A DNA stretch of 64,000 nucleotides from the NCBI GenBank assembly GCA_024508725.1, contig JANINS010000003.1:744001-808000 (forward strand), given 5' to 3'. Shown one piece after another: positions 32,736 to 40,210 of the stretch. This DNA comes from Chitinophagaceae bacterium. Its GTDB lineage: Bacteria; Bacteroidota; Bacteroidia; Chitinophagales; Chitinophagaceae. Numbering within the stretch: the stretch's first letter is position 1; every line of letters starts with the position of its first letter. A program made the translations under genes and the position numbers. The notes under the pieces were generated by a model that was not told the DNA's origin, made no database searches, and saw only the letters and a list, made by a program, of their open reading frames with translations.

Positions 32736-33187
32736 TATTTGGCAAGAAGTTCTTTAACGATCGCAGAAATTATTTTTCCATCAGCCTGCCCTGCCAGTTG
32801 CTTTGTAACAACTCCCATCACTTTTCCCATATCCTGTGGACCGGCAGCACCCGTTTCTGCAATAGCAGCCTGTACTTTCTCTCGTATCTCAGACTCATCC
32901 AGTTGTTTTGGAAGAAATTTTTCAATCACGGCAATTTCTTCTTCTTCCTTTTTAGCGAGGTCAGCACGATTCTGCTGATTGTAAATTTCCAGTGAATCTT
33001 TTCTTGACTTCACCAATTTCTGTAACAACTTCAATTCTCCTTCAGCAGAAACAGTTCCACCAGATCCTGGTTCTGTTTTCGCTTTAATGATCTCAGCTTT
33101 GATCGCTCTTAAACCTCTTAAAGTAGGTTCGTCTTTGCTTTTCATGGCTTCTTTCATTTCAGCCATTACTTTTTCTTCTAAGCTCAT
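32735..33187 (-). CDS. GatB/YqeY domain-containing protein
   Basis: A 150-residue helical protein matching YqeY. It has MKEAMKSKDEPTLRGLRAIKAEI, the VKSRKDSLEIYNQQNR helix, IEKFLPKQLDESEI and GPQDMGKVMGVVTKQLAGQADGKI. The fold resembles the C-terminal tail domain of GatB and binds tRNA or other RNA, but the stand-alone protein has no proven activity. It lies 10 nt after gldC and overlaps cvpA by one base. Confidence 0.92.
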   Translation of the reverse strand: MSLEEKVMAEMKEAMKSKDEPTLRGLRAIKAEIIKAKTEPGSGGTVSAEGELKLLQKLVKSRKDSLEIYNQQNRADLAKKEEEEIAVIEKFLPKQLDESEIREKVQAAIAETGAAGPQDMGKVMGVVTKQLAGQADGKIISAIVKELLAK

Positions 33188-33197
33188 AAGGTATATT

Positions 33198-33548
33198 TTA
33201 ACTCAGTTTATTCTGCTGCAATTGCTTTTCCCTGAACTTCTGGTAAAAGTTCTTTGCAAACTCTTTCATTTCGTTCACCAGTTCCTGGTCGTGTGTGGCA
33301 CGGTTAAAAGTATCGGCCATGGTGATGAGTGTCTGGTAATAAAAATCAGCCATTTCATCAACCATCATATCTTTTGTCCAAAGGTCTATTCGCAAAGCTG
33401 TTTTATCAGCCCCATCCCACAAAGACAAAATAAATGCTTTTGCTTTCGACTTATCCGCATTCGGATCAACCGCTGCATTCCAGTAAATTTCCTGCGGCAC
33501 TTTCTGCTCATCTAAATGAACATCCACCGTTATTGTAGATTTTTCCAT
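33198..33548 (-). CDS. gldC: Gliding motility protein GldC
   Basis: A 116-residue soluble protein matching GldC: STITVDVHLDEQKVPQEIYWNA, then FILSLWDGADKTALRIDLWTKDM and a helical C-terminus. In Flavobacterium, GldC is an accessory factor of the gliding/type IX secretion machinery and is often coded next to gldB. Here no other gld gene is adjacent and presence alone does not prove gliding. The gene has both an exact -7 box and a Shine-Dalgarno-like GAGGAG, and heads the gldC-yqeY-cvpA operon. Confidence 0.88.
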   Translation of the reverse strand: MEKSTITVDVHLDEQKVPQEIYWNAAVDPNADKSKAKAFILSLWDGADKTALRIDLWTKDMMVDEMADFYYQTLITMADTFNRATHDQELVNEMKEFAKNFYQKFREKQLQQNKLS

Positions 33549-33566
33549 TGCTCCTCTTTAAGGCAG

Positions 33567-33574
33567 CAAATGTA
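33567..33574 (-). promoter_or_regulatory. -7 promoter element of the gldC operon
   Basis: Minus-strand TACATTTG, an exact -7 match, 18 nt before the gldC ATG, followed by a GAGGAG ribosome-binding site. Confidence 0.45.
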
Positions 33575-33620
33575 AGGTTTCAGTGAGGTTTTTTATGGAG
33601 CAGGGTTTCAGAACTCCGAT

Positions 33621-33652
33621 TTAGCTGAAGTTGCGTCGCACTCTTCAACTTC
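33621..33652 (-). repeat. Interspersed intergenic repeat, family A, copy 7
   Basis: Minus-strand GTTGAAGAGTGCGACGCAACTTCAGCTAA. It overlaps the 3' end of the GT4 gene: the TGA stop lies within the repeat's first bases. It reads in the GT4 direction. Confidence 0.65.
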
Positions 33653-34760
33653 CTTTTCGCTGATGAACAGTTTCTTCGATAAGCTTCCATAATTTTTCAG
33701 CAGCATTCTGCCACGAAAATTCATTGGAATGTTGCAGGCCTTTTCCAATTAACCTGCTTCTGAAATCTTCGTCCTGGTACAGTTTGATCATTGCATTGCT
33801 GATGTCTTTCTCATTATCTGCATCGACATACATCACTGTTTCACCACCAACTTCAGGTGCAATTGCAGTACTTGCAATTACCGGTGTACCGCATCTCATT
33901 GCTTCCAAAACAGGCATTCCGAATGTTTGCAGTTTGGAGGGATACAACATTACATAAGCCGATGCCATCATCTTATGTAATTGATCAGGAGAAAGTTTTC
34001 CAGCAACAACAACATCATCCCTGAATTTAAATGTATCGATCTTCTCTTTCAAACCCGAAAGATCGTTCTCAACATTTCCAGCGATCAACAGTTTCATATT
34101 GCTTTGCTGCCATTTCTTAAACCATGAAAAAGCTTTCAAAGTTGTAAGCAGGTTTCTTGAAGGATCAAATCCACCGGTGAAAAGGAAAAATTCTTTACCA
34201 TCGGTGTATTGCTCGAGAATATATTGTTTCTGCTGCCATTCGATGGGCTGATACAATGAAACAGGAGACTGAGCGATCACTGCGATTCTCTCATCTTCCA
34301 ACTGAAAGTCATCTTTTACCGCTCGTTCTACCTGTGTAGAAACAACGATAATCTTTTCTGCTTTTACTGATAACTTTTTAAAATGCCTGTGTTTAAACCA
34401 GCTTTCAAACCAGGAGCTCCCCTTCAGCATCTTTGTATCTTTCAACCCAATGATCTGCGGGAAATTTGCAGTGGTGTAACCTGTTCCATCAAGGCTTACC
34501 AGGATATCAGCTTTTTGCTGAACTGCTTTTTTCAATTTTGAATGGAGCCAGTAATTGAATTGCAGCACATTCTTTACAGGCTTTCCAATTACTTCTACCC
34601 TAACATTATTGTTTGTAGAAATATGTATAGGACGATCGGCAAATAAAATAAACTCATGCTCAGGATGATGTTTACTCAGTTCTTGCAGAAGATTGAATGT
34701 CCAATATCCTGGACCCATCTGCACATTGCTCAAACATCTTGCATTTACAGCTATACGCAT
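33645..34760 (-). CDS. Glycosyltransferase family 4 (GT-B fold)
   Basis: A 371-residue glycosyltransferase. The N-terminal Rossmann half starts MRIAVNARCLSNVQMGPG. The C-terminal half has the donor site: FLFTGGFDPSRNLLTTLKAF, LLIAGNVEN, YPSKLQTFGMPVLEAMRCGTPVIAS (the EX7E-like region) and GGETVMYVDADNEKDIS. GT4 enzymes use nucleotide-activated sugars, here probably for a surface polysaccharide or glycolipid; no glycan cluster surrounds it. The start at 34760 follows directly after a -7 box, suggesting a near-leaderless mRNA. The stop codon lies in a repeat. Confidence 0.88.
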   Translation of the reverse strand: MRIAVNARCLSNVQMGPGYWTFNLLQELSKHHPEHEFILFADRPIHISTNNNVRVEVIGKPVKNVLQFNYWLHSKLKKAVQQKADILVSLDGTGYTTANFPQIIGLKDTKMLKGSSWFESWFKHRHFKKLSVKAEKIIVVSTQVERAVKDDFQLEDERIAVIAQSPVSLYQPIEWQQKQYILEQYTDGKEFFLFTGGFDPSRNLLTTLKAFSWFKKWQQSNMKLLIAGNVENDLSGLKEKIDTFKFRDDVVVAGKLSPDQLHKMMASAYVMLYPSKLQTFGMPVLEAMRCGTPVIASTAIAPEVGGETVMYVDADNEKDISNAMIKLYQDEDFRSRLIGKGLQHSNEFSWQNAAEKLWKLIEETVHQRKGS

Positions 34761-34765
34761 GACAG

Positions 34766-34773
34766 CAAAAGTA
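34766..34773 (-). promoter_or_regulatory. -7 promoter element abutting the GT4 start
   Basis: Minus-strand TACTTTTG, an exact match ending 5 nt before the ATG; the same geometry as murI. Confidence 0.38.
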
Positions 34774-34831
34774 ATTCTCCCGCTTGTAAAGATTAGATAA
34801 CTATTCACATGCTTTTTAAGAAATTGCAGCT

Positions 34832-35992
34832 ATGAAGCCACTTCTAGCAACCCTACTGCTTATCTTATTATGCATTTCGCTGCAAGCAAATGATAGCATA
34901 CAGGTAAAGATCAACCAGCTGAGTTTTTCTGCGAAAGACAGTATTCAATTCGCATGCAGAATTCCTAACTACGCAACCCAGGGATTAGCTGCTGTAACAC
35001 TAAATGTTTGGATACAGGACCTCGAATCGAAACAAACCTGGAAATTCCGTTATCCTGTTCTCAATGGTGAATGTGATGCTTCGCTTGCTATAGATAGTGC
35101 CATAAAGCCAGGGAAATATGCAGTTAATTTTATCGTGCAGAAAGGATTGTTCAGACTGAGAGGTTTGGTAAAGAATCATTACAAGGAAAAATCATTGAAC
35201 TACCTGATGATAGTAAAAGGCAAGAAGAGTTTCTTTAATACAGTTGACCTGGGCTCTGCCAATAATTTCACTATTAAAAATGTATTGTTTGAAGATGAAG
35301 CATTTTTTGTATTCACGCCACCCGGGAAAGTAAAACGCAACGAATTATTGATTGATGTTGCTGCACCACTCGATTCCACTTTTGAACCTTTAGCCATCTT
35401 CACACAATTGATAGATGTAAAACCTGAGCTGAATCCAAATGGAAATACCGGGCATCCGAAATACAATTTTGATTTTCAAAAAACATATACCAACACTACC
35501 TTACCTGATGTTGTGGTTACCTACAAGGGCAAGAAGAAGATCGAGCAGTATGATGAAACCTATTCTAACGGCTTGTTTAAAGATAATAATGCAAAAGTTT
35601 TTGATGGATTGGAAAGTGATGAGATCGCAAGAGCCTCTGACATTGAAACTTTTCTTCAATCAAAAATCCCTGGTCTTTCCATCACCCGATCTGAAATTGG
35701 GGAAAGCGTGATTCAATGGAGACAGGAACCGGTTGTGATCTATGTTGATGAATTTATGATGGAGACAGGAACTCCTATACCTGTTGCGCCAAGTGATGTT
35801 GCGATGATCAAAGTATATAATCCTCCAGCTTCAGTCAACAGTGGCATCGGCAAATCTGCAGAGTCACCATCAATGGGTTTTTCCGGAGCGATCGCTATCT
35901 ACACTAAAAAAGGATCGTTCGATAACAATACCAATCGTCGCTTTCGTTTTACCTTTAAAGGATATACTGCTTTAGAAGGAATTTGGAGATAA
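34832..35992 (+). CDS. Exported protein ending in a TonB-receptor-plug-like domain, no barrel
   Basis: A 386-residue protein with a signal peptide (KPLLATLLLILLCISLQA). One or two beta-sandwich domains (about residues 20-130) resemble the MG2-type domains of larger Bacteroidota proteins. The C-terminal half looks like a TonB-dependent receptor plug: TTLPDVVVTYKGKK, ARASDIETFLQSKIPGLSI, VVIYVDEFMM, SDVAMIKVYNPPAS and FSGAIAIYTKKG. No beta-barrel follows, so it cannot be a transporter itself. It may be a periplasmic binding or assembly partner. Divergent from GT4 with 71 nt between the starts. Confidence 0.75.
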   Translation: MKPLLATLLLILLCISLQANDSIQVKINQLSFSAKDSIQFACRIPNYATQGLAAVTLNVWIQDLESKQTWKFRYPVLNGECDASLAIDSAIKPGKYAVNFIVQKGLFRLRGLVKNHYKEKSLNYLMIVKGKKSFFNTVDLGSANNFTIKNVLFEDEAFFVFTPPGKVKRNELLIDVAAPLDSTFEPLAIFTQLIDVKPELNPNGNTGHPKYNFDFQKTYTNTTLPDVVVTYKGKKKIEQYDETYSNGLFKDNNAKVFDGLESDEIARASDIETFLQSKIPGLSITRSEIGESVIQWRQEPVVIYVDEFMMETGTPIPVAPSDVAMIKVYNPPASVNSGIGKSAESPSMGFSGAIAIYTKKGSFDNNTNRRFRFTFKGYTALEGIWR

Positions 35993-35995
35993 GGT

Positions 35996-36030
35996 AAGTC
36001 CATGGACCATAGTCTATAGTCCATGGACTT
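35996..36030. repeat. Palindromic terminator-like inverted repeat
   Basis: Perfect 12-nt arms AAGTCCATGGAC (35996-36007) and GTCCATGGACTT (36019-36030), with the middle nearly symmetrical too. It lies between two convergent genes, 4 nt from each stop codon, and could end both transcripts. Confidence 0.65.
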
Positions 36031-36034
36031 AAAA

Positions 36035-37801
36035 CTATTTCTGCTTGTCAGCCCATGCATTCATTTTTCTTTCTGCAATTTCCAAAGGCATTACACCGTC
36101 TTTCAATAACTCATCATGGAAAGCTGAAAGTTTGAACTTATCGCCAAGGCTTTGCTGGTATTTGGCTCTCAACTCCTGTATTTTCAAAGCTCCGATCTTA
36201 TAACTTAACGCCTGACCCGGGATTGCCATATACCTTTCGATCTCTGCTGTGGCACCTTCTTCACTGATGGCTTCATTCTCCATCATGTATTTGATCGCTT
36301 CTTCTCTTGTCATATTCCTGGTGTGCATGGCAACATCCACTACCAATCGAATGGCACGATGCATTTCATCACCCAAAGCACCCATGTATTGATACGGATC
36401 TGTATACAACCCGAGTTCTTTACCCAGACTTTCTGTGTATAAAGCCCAGCCTTCACCAAAAGCACCATACCATGCAAAACGACGAAACTTTGGCAGCTTA
36501 TCATTTTCCTGTTGCAACGATATCTGGTAATGATGACCAGGTATTGCTTCATGCAAGAACAAACTTTCAAAACCTGAAGTAGTGTTGAATTTCGTTGCAT
36601 CTACAATAGGAACATAAAAAATTCCCGGCCTTGTACCATCCGCAGATCCCTGGTTGTATTCAGCACTGGCACTGGCAGCACGAAAAGCTTCTGTTTGTCT
36701 TACTTCGAATGGTGTTTTAGGTGTTCTGCCAAACATCTTCTTCAGATTCGGTTCGATCTTTTTCAATATAGAATAGAAGCTATCCGTTACCTGTTTTGGC
36801 TGGGTAAAAGGCATGAACTGTTTATCGTTCTTCATGAATTCAAAGAATGCATTCAGATCACCTTTAAAGCCTACGGCATTCTTAACACTGTCCATCGTCG
36901 TCCTGATACGTTTTACTTCTCCTAAACCAGTTTGATAAATCTCTTCAGATGTTTTATTGGTCGTTGTCCAGTAACGGATCAAATAATTATAATACTTATC
37001 GCCACCCGGCACTGCACTAATGCCGGTAGAAGTTCTTGCCTTAGGCAGATATTCGTTCTTTAAAAAATCCCTGAGCCTTGCATAAGCCGGAACCAGGCTT
37101 TGTGTGATCACACGATTGTATTCAGTTGCATATTTAGATGAATCTGCACTTTTCAACTTTTTCAACGGACCAAAGAAGATATTCTTTGCAGTGTCTGTTG
37201 TGGTCATGGCATCCATCTGGGGGATCATCTTTACTACCAGCGATTGCGGTAACACAAATCCTGAAACGATTCCCTTTCTAAAGTAGATGATAGCACTATC
37301 AGCCCAGGGCGAAAATGCCTCGGCTCTTTTGAGCCAGTTGTCGTGATCTTTTGTTGTTTTAAATGGTTGAAAACTTTCACCGGCACCAATTTGCCCCAGC
37401 GTCAGCGGCAAACCCCAGAACTGCTGAAACGGAATATAGTTATCGTGGTAACCCAGGCTTTCAATATTCATTTCCATTTCACGTTTGAAAATGTCGAAGC
37501 TCACCTGGTCGTTTGCATTCAATGTTTCCCGATCATATTTTGTAACATATGCCAGGTATTTATTATAGAATTCTTTTAGTTTGGCTCTGTAGCTATCAGT
37601 GAAATCTGCATAGAGTTTATCGTTGTACATCGAATCTCCATTCTGGGTTGACTCCAGTGGGTACAATTCCATTCGTTCGTTGTAGTACCTTTCGAACAAA
37701 GCAGCAAGTTCTTTATTGTCTTCACCGGTTTGATTGCTGTTAGATAGTTTGCATGCTGCAAATGCCAGTAAAGACAGGAGTACGAATAGTAATTTCTTCA
37801 T
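36035..37801 (-). CDS. DUF885 family lipoprotein (putative metallopeptidase)
   Basis: A 588-residue lipoprotein with signal MKKLLFVLLSLLAFAAC (lipobox, Cys17). DUF885 proteins have a gluzincin-like helical fold. The family zinc motif HEAIPGHHYQ (about residue 417) contains the HExxxHH-type ligands, with further conserved GEGWALYTESLG near residue 455, whose Glu is the likely third ligand. Family members are thought to be carboxypeptidase-like peptidases, but few have been tested. Located at the outer or inner membrane face by lipidation. It is divergent from a small hypothetical gene. Confidence 0.88.
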   Translation of the reverse strand: MKKLLFVLLSLLAFAACKLSNSNQTGEDNKELAALFERYYNERMELYPLESTQNGDSMYNDKLYADFTDSYRAKLKEFYNKYLAYVTKYDRETLNANDQVSFDIFKREMEMNIESLGYHDNYIPFQQFWGLPLTLGQIGAGESFQPFKTTKDHDNWLKRAEAFSPWADSAIIYFRKGIVSGFVLPQSLVVKMIPQMDAMTTTDTAKNIFFGPLKKLKSADSSKYATEYNRVITQSLVPAYARLRDFLKNEYLPKARTSTGISAVPGGDKYYNYLIRYWTTTNKTSEEIYQTGLGEVKRIRTTMDSVKNAVGFKGDLNAFFEFMKNDKQFMPFTQPKQVTDSFYSILKKIEPNLKKMFGRTPKTPFEVRQTEAFRAASASAEYNQGSADGTRPGIFYVPIVDATKFNTTSGFESLFLHEAIPGHHYQISLQQENDKLPKFRRFAWYGAFGEGWALYTESLGKELGLYTDPYQYMGALGDEMHRAIRLVVDVAMHTRNMTREEAIKYMMENEAISEEGATAEIERYMAIPGQALSYKIGALKIQELRAKYQQSLGDKFKLSAFHDELLKDGVMPLEIAERKMNAWADKQK

Positions 37802-37862
37802 GTAGTTGAAAGTTGGAATGCTGAAAATAGATAAAGCATCTGTTTTGCTGATAAAGATTTTT

Positions 37863-38219
37863 ATGAATGGCTATTTACTCATTGTGATCCCTTACTTACA
37901 GAATCAGATACAGAAAACACCTGAAAACCTTTATGAATACCTACAACAGATAGGGTTCAGACTTCCGATGTATATAGGGTCAAAATCTTTGAAAGATTTG
38001 CAAATTCATATCGAAGGCTATCGAGCTGCTGAACGTGTAAACAATATTGTGGAACGAAAGGACTTTATGCATTTTCATGATTTTGTAGCTTCCGAGTATC
38101 GACTTAGCTCTTCAGGTGAAGGTTGGCCTAAGATCATATTAAAACATTGTCGTAATAACGAGGATTCTGCTATTGAAGAATTTTATCGCCTTCTTGATAG
38201 GTTCTATCTAGAAAGCTGA
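37863..38219 (+). CDS. Uncharacterised small cytosolic protein
   Basis: A 118-residue protein, mainly alpha-helical by pattern, with a conserved-looking C-terminal half: DFMHFHDFVASEY, SSGEGWPKIILKHC and AIEEFYRLLDRFYLES. This FxxFV, GWxxII, FYxLLDxF spacing looks like a small protein family often annotated hypothetical in Bacteroidota, but I cannot name it. An immunity-type protein is one possibility, and no toxin lies next to it. ATG 37863 is used; the longer frame adds 19 residues reaching the divergent DUF885 start. A repeat follows directly. Confidence 0.62.
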   Translation: MNGYLLIVIPYLQNQIQKTPENLYEYLQQIGFRLPMYIGSKSLKDLQIHIEGYRAAERVNNIVERKDFMHFHDFVASEYRLSSSGEGWPKIILKHCRNNEDSAIEEFYRLLDRFYLES

Positions 38220-38232
38220 TTTACTTCCTTCA

Positions 38233-38278
38233 GTACAAGTGTGCGACGCAACAAAAGCTCAATAGTAGTAATACAGCT
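38233..38278 (+). repeat. Interspersed intergenic repeat, family A, copy 8
   Basis: GTACAAGTGTGCGACGCAAC (one change from the core), then AAAAGCTCAATAGTAGTAAT and ACAGCT. This is the most complete tail of the family. It is 3' of the small hypothetical gene and reads in its direction. Confidence 0.75.
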
Positions 38279-38301
38279 AAGTACATCATCTCTTATCCCT
38301 T

Positions 38302-38319
38302 ACTTCTTACCGCTTACTT
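38302..38319. repeat. ACTTCTTACCGCTTACTT repeat, copy 1
   Basis: The 18-nt word ACTTCTTACCGCTTACTT occurs identically at 63704-63721. It is part of the lysS leader region, 13-30 nt before the -7 box. Confidence 0.55.
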
Positions 38320-38331
38320 CCAGCCTTTCCT

Positions 38332-38339
38332 TATTTTTG
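38332..38339 (+). promoter_or_regulatory. -7 promoter element of lysS
   Basis: TATTTTTG, an exact TAnnTTTG match, 21 nt before ATG 38361. No -33 TTTG is present at the usual distance. Confidence 0.42.
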
Positions 38340-38360
38340 CCGCCTTAACCAAAAGTGAGC

Positions 38361-39890
38361 ATGAACCAGCATTTATCTGAGCAGGAGATCATTCGTCGTG
38401 ATAAGTTAAAGCAATTACAGGAGTTGGGAGTTGATCCTTATCCTGCACCATTATACCCGGTTACACATCATTCAACCGAGATCAAAGAAAAATTTACTGA
38501 AGAAAATGCAGCCGACTTTGCCAATGTTTGCGTTGCCGGAAGGATCATGAGCATTAATGATAAAGGAAAAGTTTTCTTTATTAAGATACTTGATGCGAAA
38601 GGCATTATTCAATTGTATGTAAAGAGAGATGATGTTTGTGCCGGTGAAGACAAAAGCTTTTTCGATAAAGTGATCAAACACCTGGTTGATCTTGGAGACA
38701 TTATTGGTGTTACGGGTTTTGTTTTTAGAACGAAGCTGGGAGAAATTTCTGTACATGCACAGAGCTTTACACTGCTCACCAAATCTTTGAAGCCATTACC
38801 TGTTGTAAAAAGAGATGAAGAAGGAAATGTGTTTGATGCAGTGACCGATCCCGAGTTTCGTTATAGGCAACGTTATGCAGACCTGATCATTAATCCTGAT
38901 GTGAAAGACACTTTCGTTAAAAGAAGTAAGCTCATCAACACGATGAGAGACTTTCTAAACGAAAGAGGTGCACTGGAAGTTGATACTCCTGTGTTGCAAT
39001 CTATTCCGGGTGGTGCTGCTGCAAGACCCTTTATTACACATCACAATGCATTGGATGTTCCGTTTTATTTGAGGATTGCAAACGAACTTTATTTAAAGCG
39101 TTTGATCGTTGGTGGATTTGACTGGGTGTATGAGTTCAGCCGCAATTTCAGGAATGAAGGAATGGATAGAACACACAACCCAGAGTTTACGATCCTTGAG
39201 TGGTACACTGCTTACAAAGATTATTTCTGGATGATGGAAACCACTGAACAATTGTTCGAGAAGATCGCTCTTGCACTTCACGGAACAACAGATGTGCAGG
39301 TGGGTGAAAATATCATCAGCTTTAAAGCACCATTTAAACGAATCAGCATTTTTGATGCAGTAAAAGAAAACACCGGCATCGACATCAGTAATATGGATGA
39401 AGCGCAACTTTTTGAAACAGCTAAGCAGCTGAAGATCGAAGTTGACAAGAGCATGGGCAAAGGAAAACTGATCGATGAGATCTTCAGCGAAACATCTGAA
39501 GCGAAATTCATTCAGCCAACTTTTATTATTGATTACCCGGTTGAAATGAGTCCGTTAACAAAAAAGCACAGAAGCAAAGAAGGATTGGTAGAAAGATTCG
39601 AGTTGATGGTAAACGGAAAAGAAATTGCCAATGCCTATTCAGAACTGAACGACCCGATCGATCAACGTGAAAGATTTGAAGAGCAGGTGAGATTGATGGA
39701 AAGGGGTGATCTTGAAGCCATGTTCATTGATCATGACTTTTTAAGAGCACTGGAATATGGAATGCCGCCTACATCTGGAATTGGAATTGGTATAGACAGG
39801 CTTTGTATGTTGATGACGAATCAACCTTCAATACAAGATGTTTTATTATTCCCTCAAATGCGACCTGAGCGTTTGGATAATGAAGTTTAG
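38361..39890 (+). CDS. lysS: Lysine-tRNA ligase (class II)
   Basis: A 509-residue cytosolic class II synthetase. The N-terminal OB-fold anticodon-binding domain covers about residues 55-150. The catalytic domain has motif 1 near DTPVLQSIPGGAAARPFIT, motif 2 FSRNFRNEGMDRTHNPEFT and motif 3 PPTSGIGIGIDRLCMLM. All are intact. ATG 38361 is preferred to GTG 38355, six bases earlier. A strong terminator follows about 110 nt downstream. Confidence 0.95.
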   Translation: MNQHLSEQEIIRRDKLKQLQELGVDPYPAPLYPVTHHSTEIKEKFTEENAADFANVCVAGRIMSINDKGKVFFIKILDAKGIIQLYVKRDDVCAGEDKSFFDKVIKHLVDLGDIIGVTGFVFRTKLGEISVHAQSFTLLTKSLKPLPVVKRDEEGNVFDAVTDPEFRYRQRYADLIINPDVKDTFVKRSKLINTMRDFLNERGALEVDTPVLQSIPGGAAARPFITHHNALDVPFYLRIANELYLKRLIVGGFDWVYEFSRNFRNEGMDRTHNPEFTILEWYTAYKDYFWMMETTEQLFEKIALALHGTTDVQVGENIISFKAPFKRISIFDAVKENTGIDISNMDEAQLFETAKQLKIEVDKSMGKGKLIDEIFSETSEAKFIQPTFIIDYPVEMSPLTKKHRSKEGLVERFELMVNGKEIANAYSELNDPIDQRERFEEQVRLMERGDLEAMFIDHDFLRALEYGMPPTSGIGIGIDRLCMLMTNQPSIQDVLLFPQMRPERLDNEV

Positions 39891-40210
39891 CACGAGCATT
39901 CACGAATACAAAAAATAAATTGAAAGATTCGTGAGTAAATGAGACTACAAAACATCCAGGGATAAGAAAACAACTAAACTTAAAGATGATAAAAACAGAA
40001 AAAGCAGCTCTTACGAGCTGCTTTGATTTTTCAGAAACCTACTACTAAAGCCAATCTTTTAATAAAGCCTTCATCATTCACAATCTCATCGGTCCCACCG
40101 CTGCCAATGAATGATGCTATGTCTGTTGATTCATTGTTCCGATTGTATTATTTACAAAACTGTGCCAAATTATTAATGAATTCACTACAAGAAATCTAAA
40201 CAATTGAAAG
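39891..40210. other. 320-nt spacer without a convincing gene
   Basis: It contains an ATTCACGAAT / ATTCGTGA inverted repeat (about 39898-39935), the terminator at 40001-40024, and then about 180 nt of unassigned sequence. On the minus strand about 40032-40142 is open for 36 codons between stops, with gene-like composition (ASFIGSGGTDEIVNDEG) but no ATG start. It may be the 3' remnant of a lost gene or chance. Confidence 0.4.
40001..40024. terminator. Intrinsic terminator after lysS
   Basis: A perfect 10-bp stem AAAGCAGCTC / GAGCTGCTTT with loop TTAC. A-rich sequence precedes it and GATTTTT follows, so it could work in both directions between convergent genes. Confidence 0.78.

Noticed and set aside
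33198-33548. A complete gliding or type IX secretion locus around gldC
   Set aside because: Only gldC is present; none of the neighbouring genes is a gld, spr or por gene.
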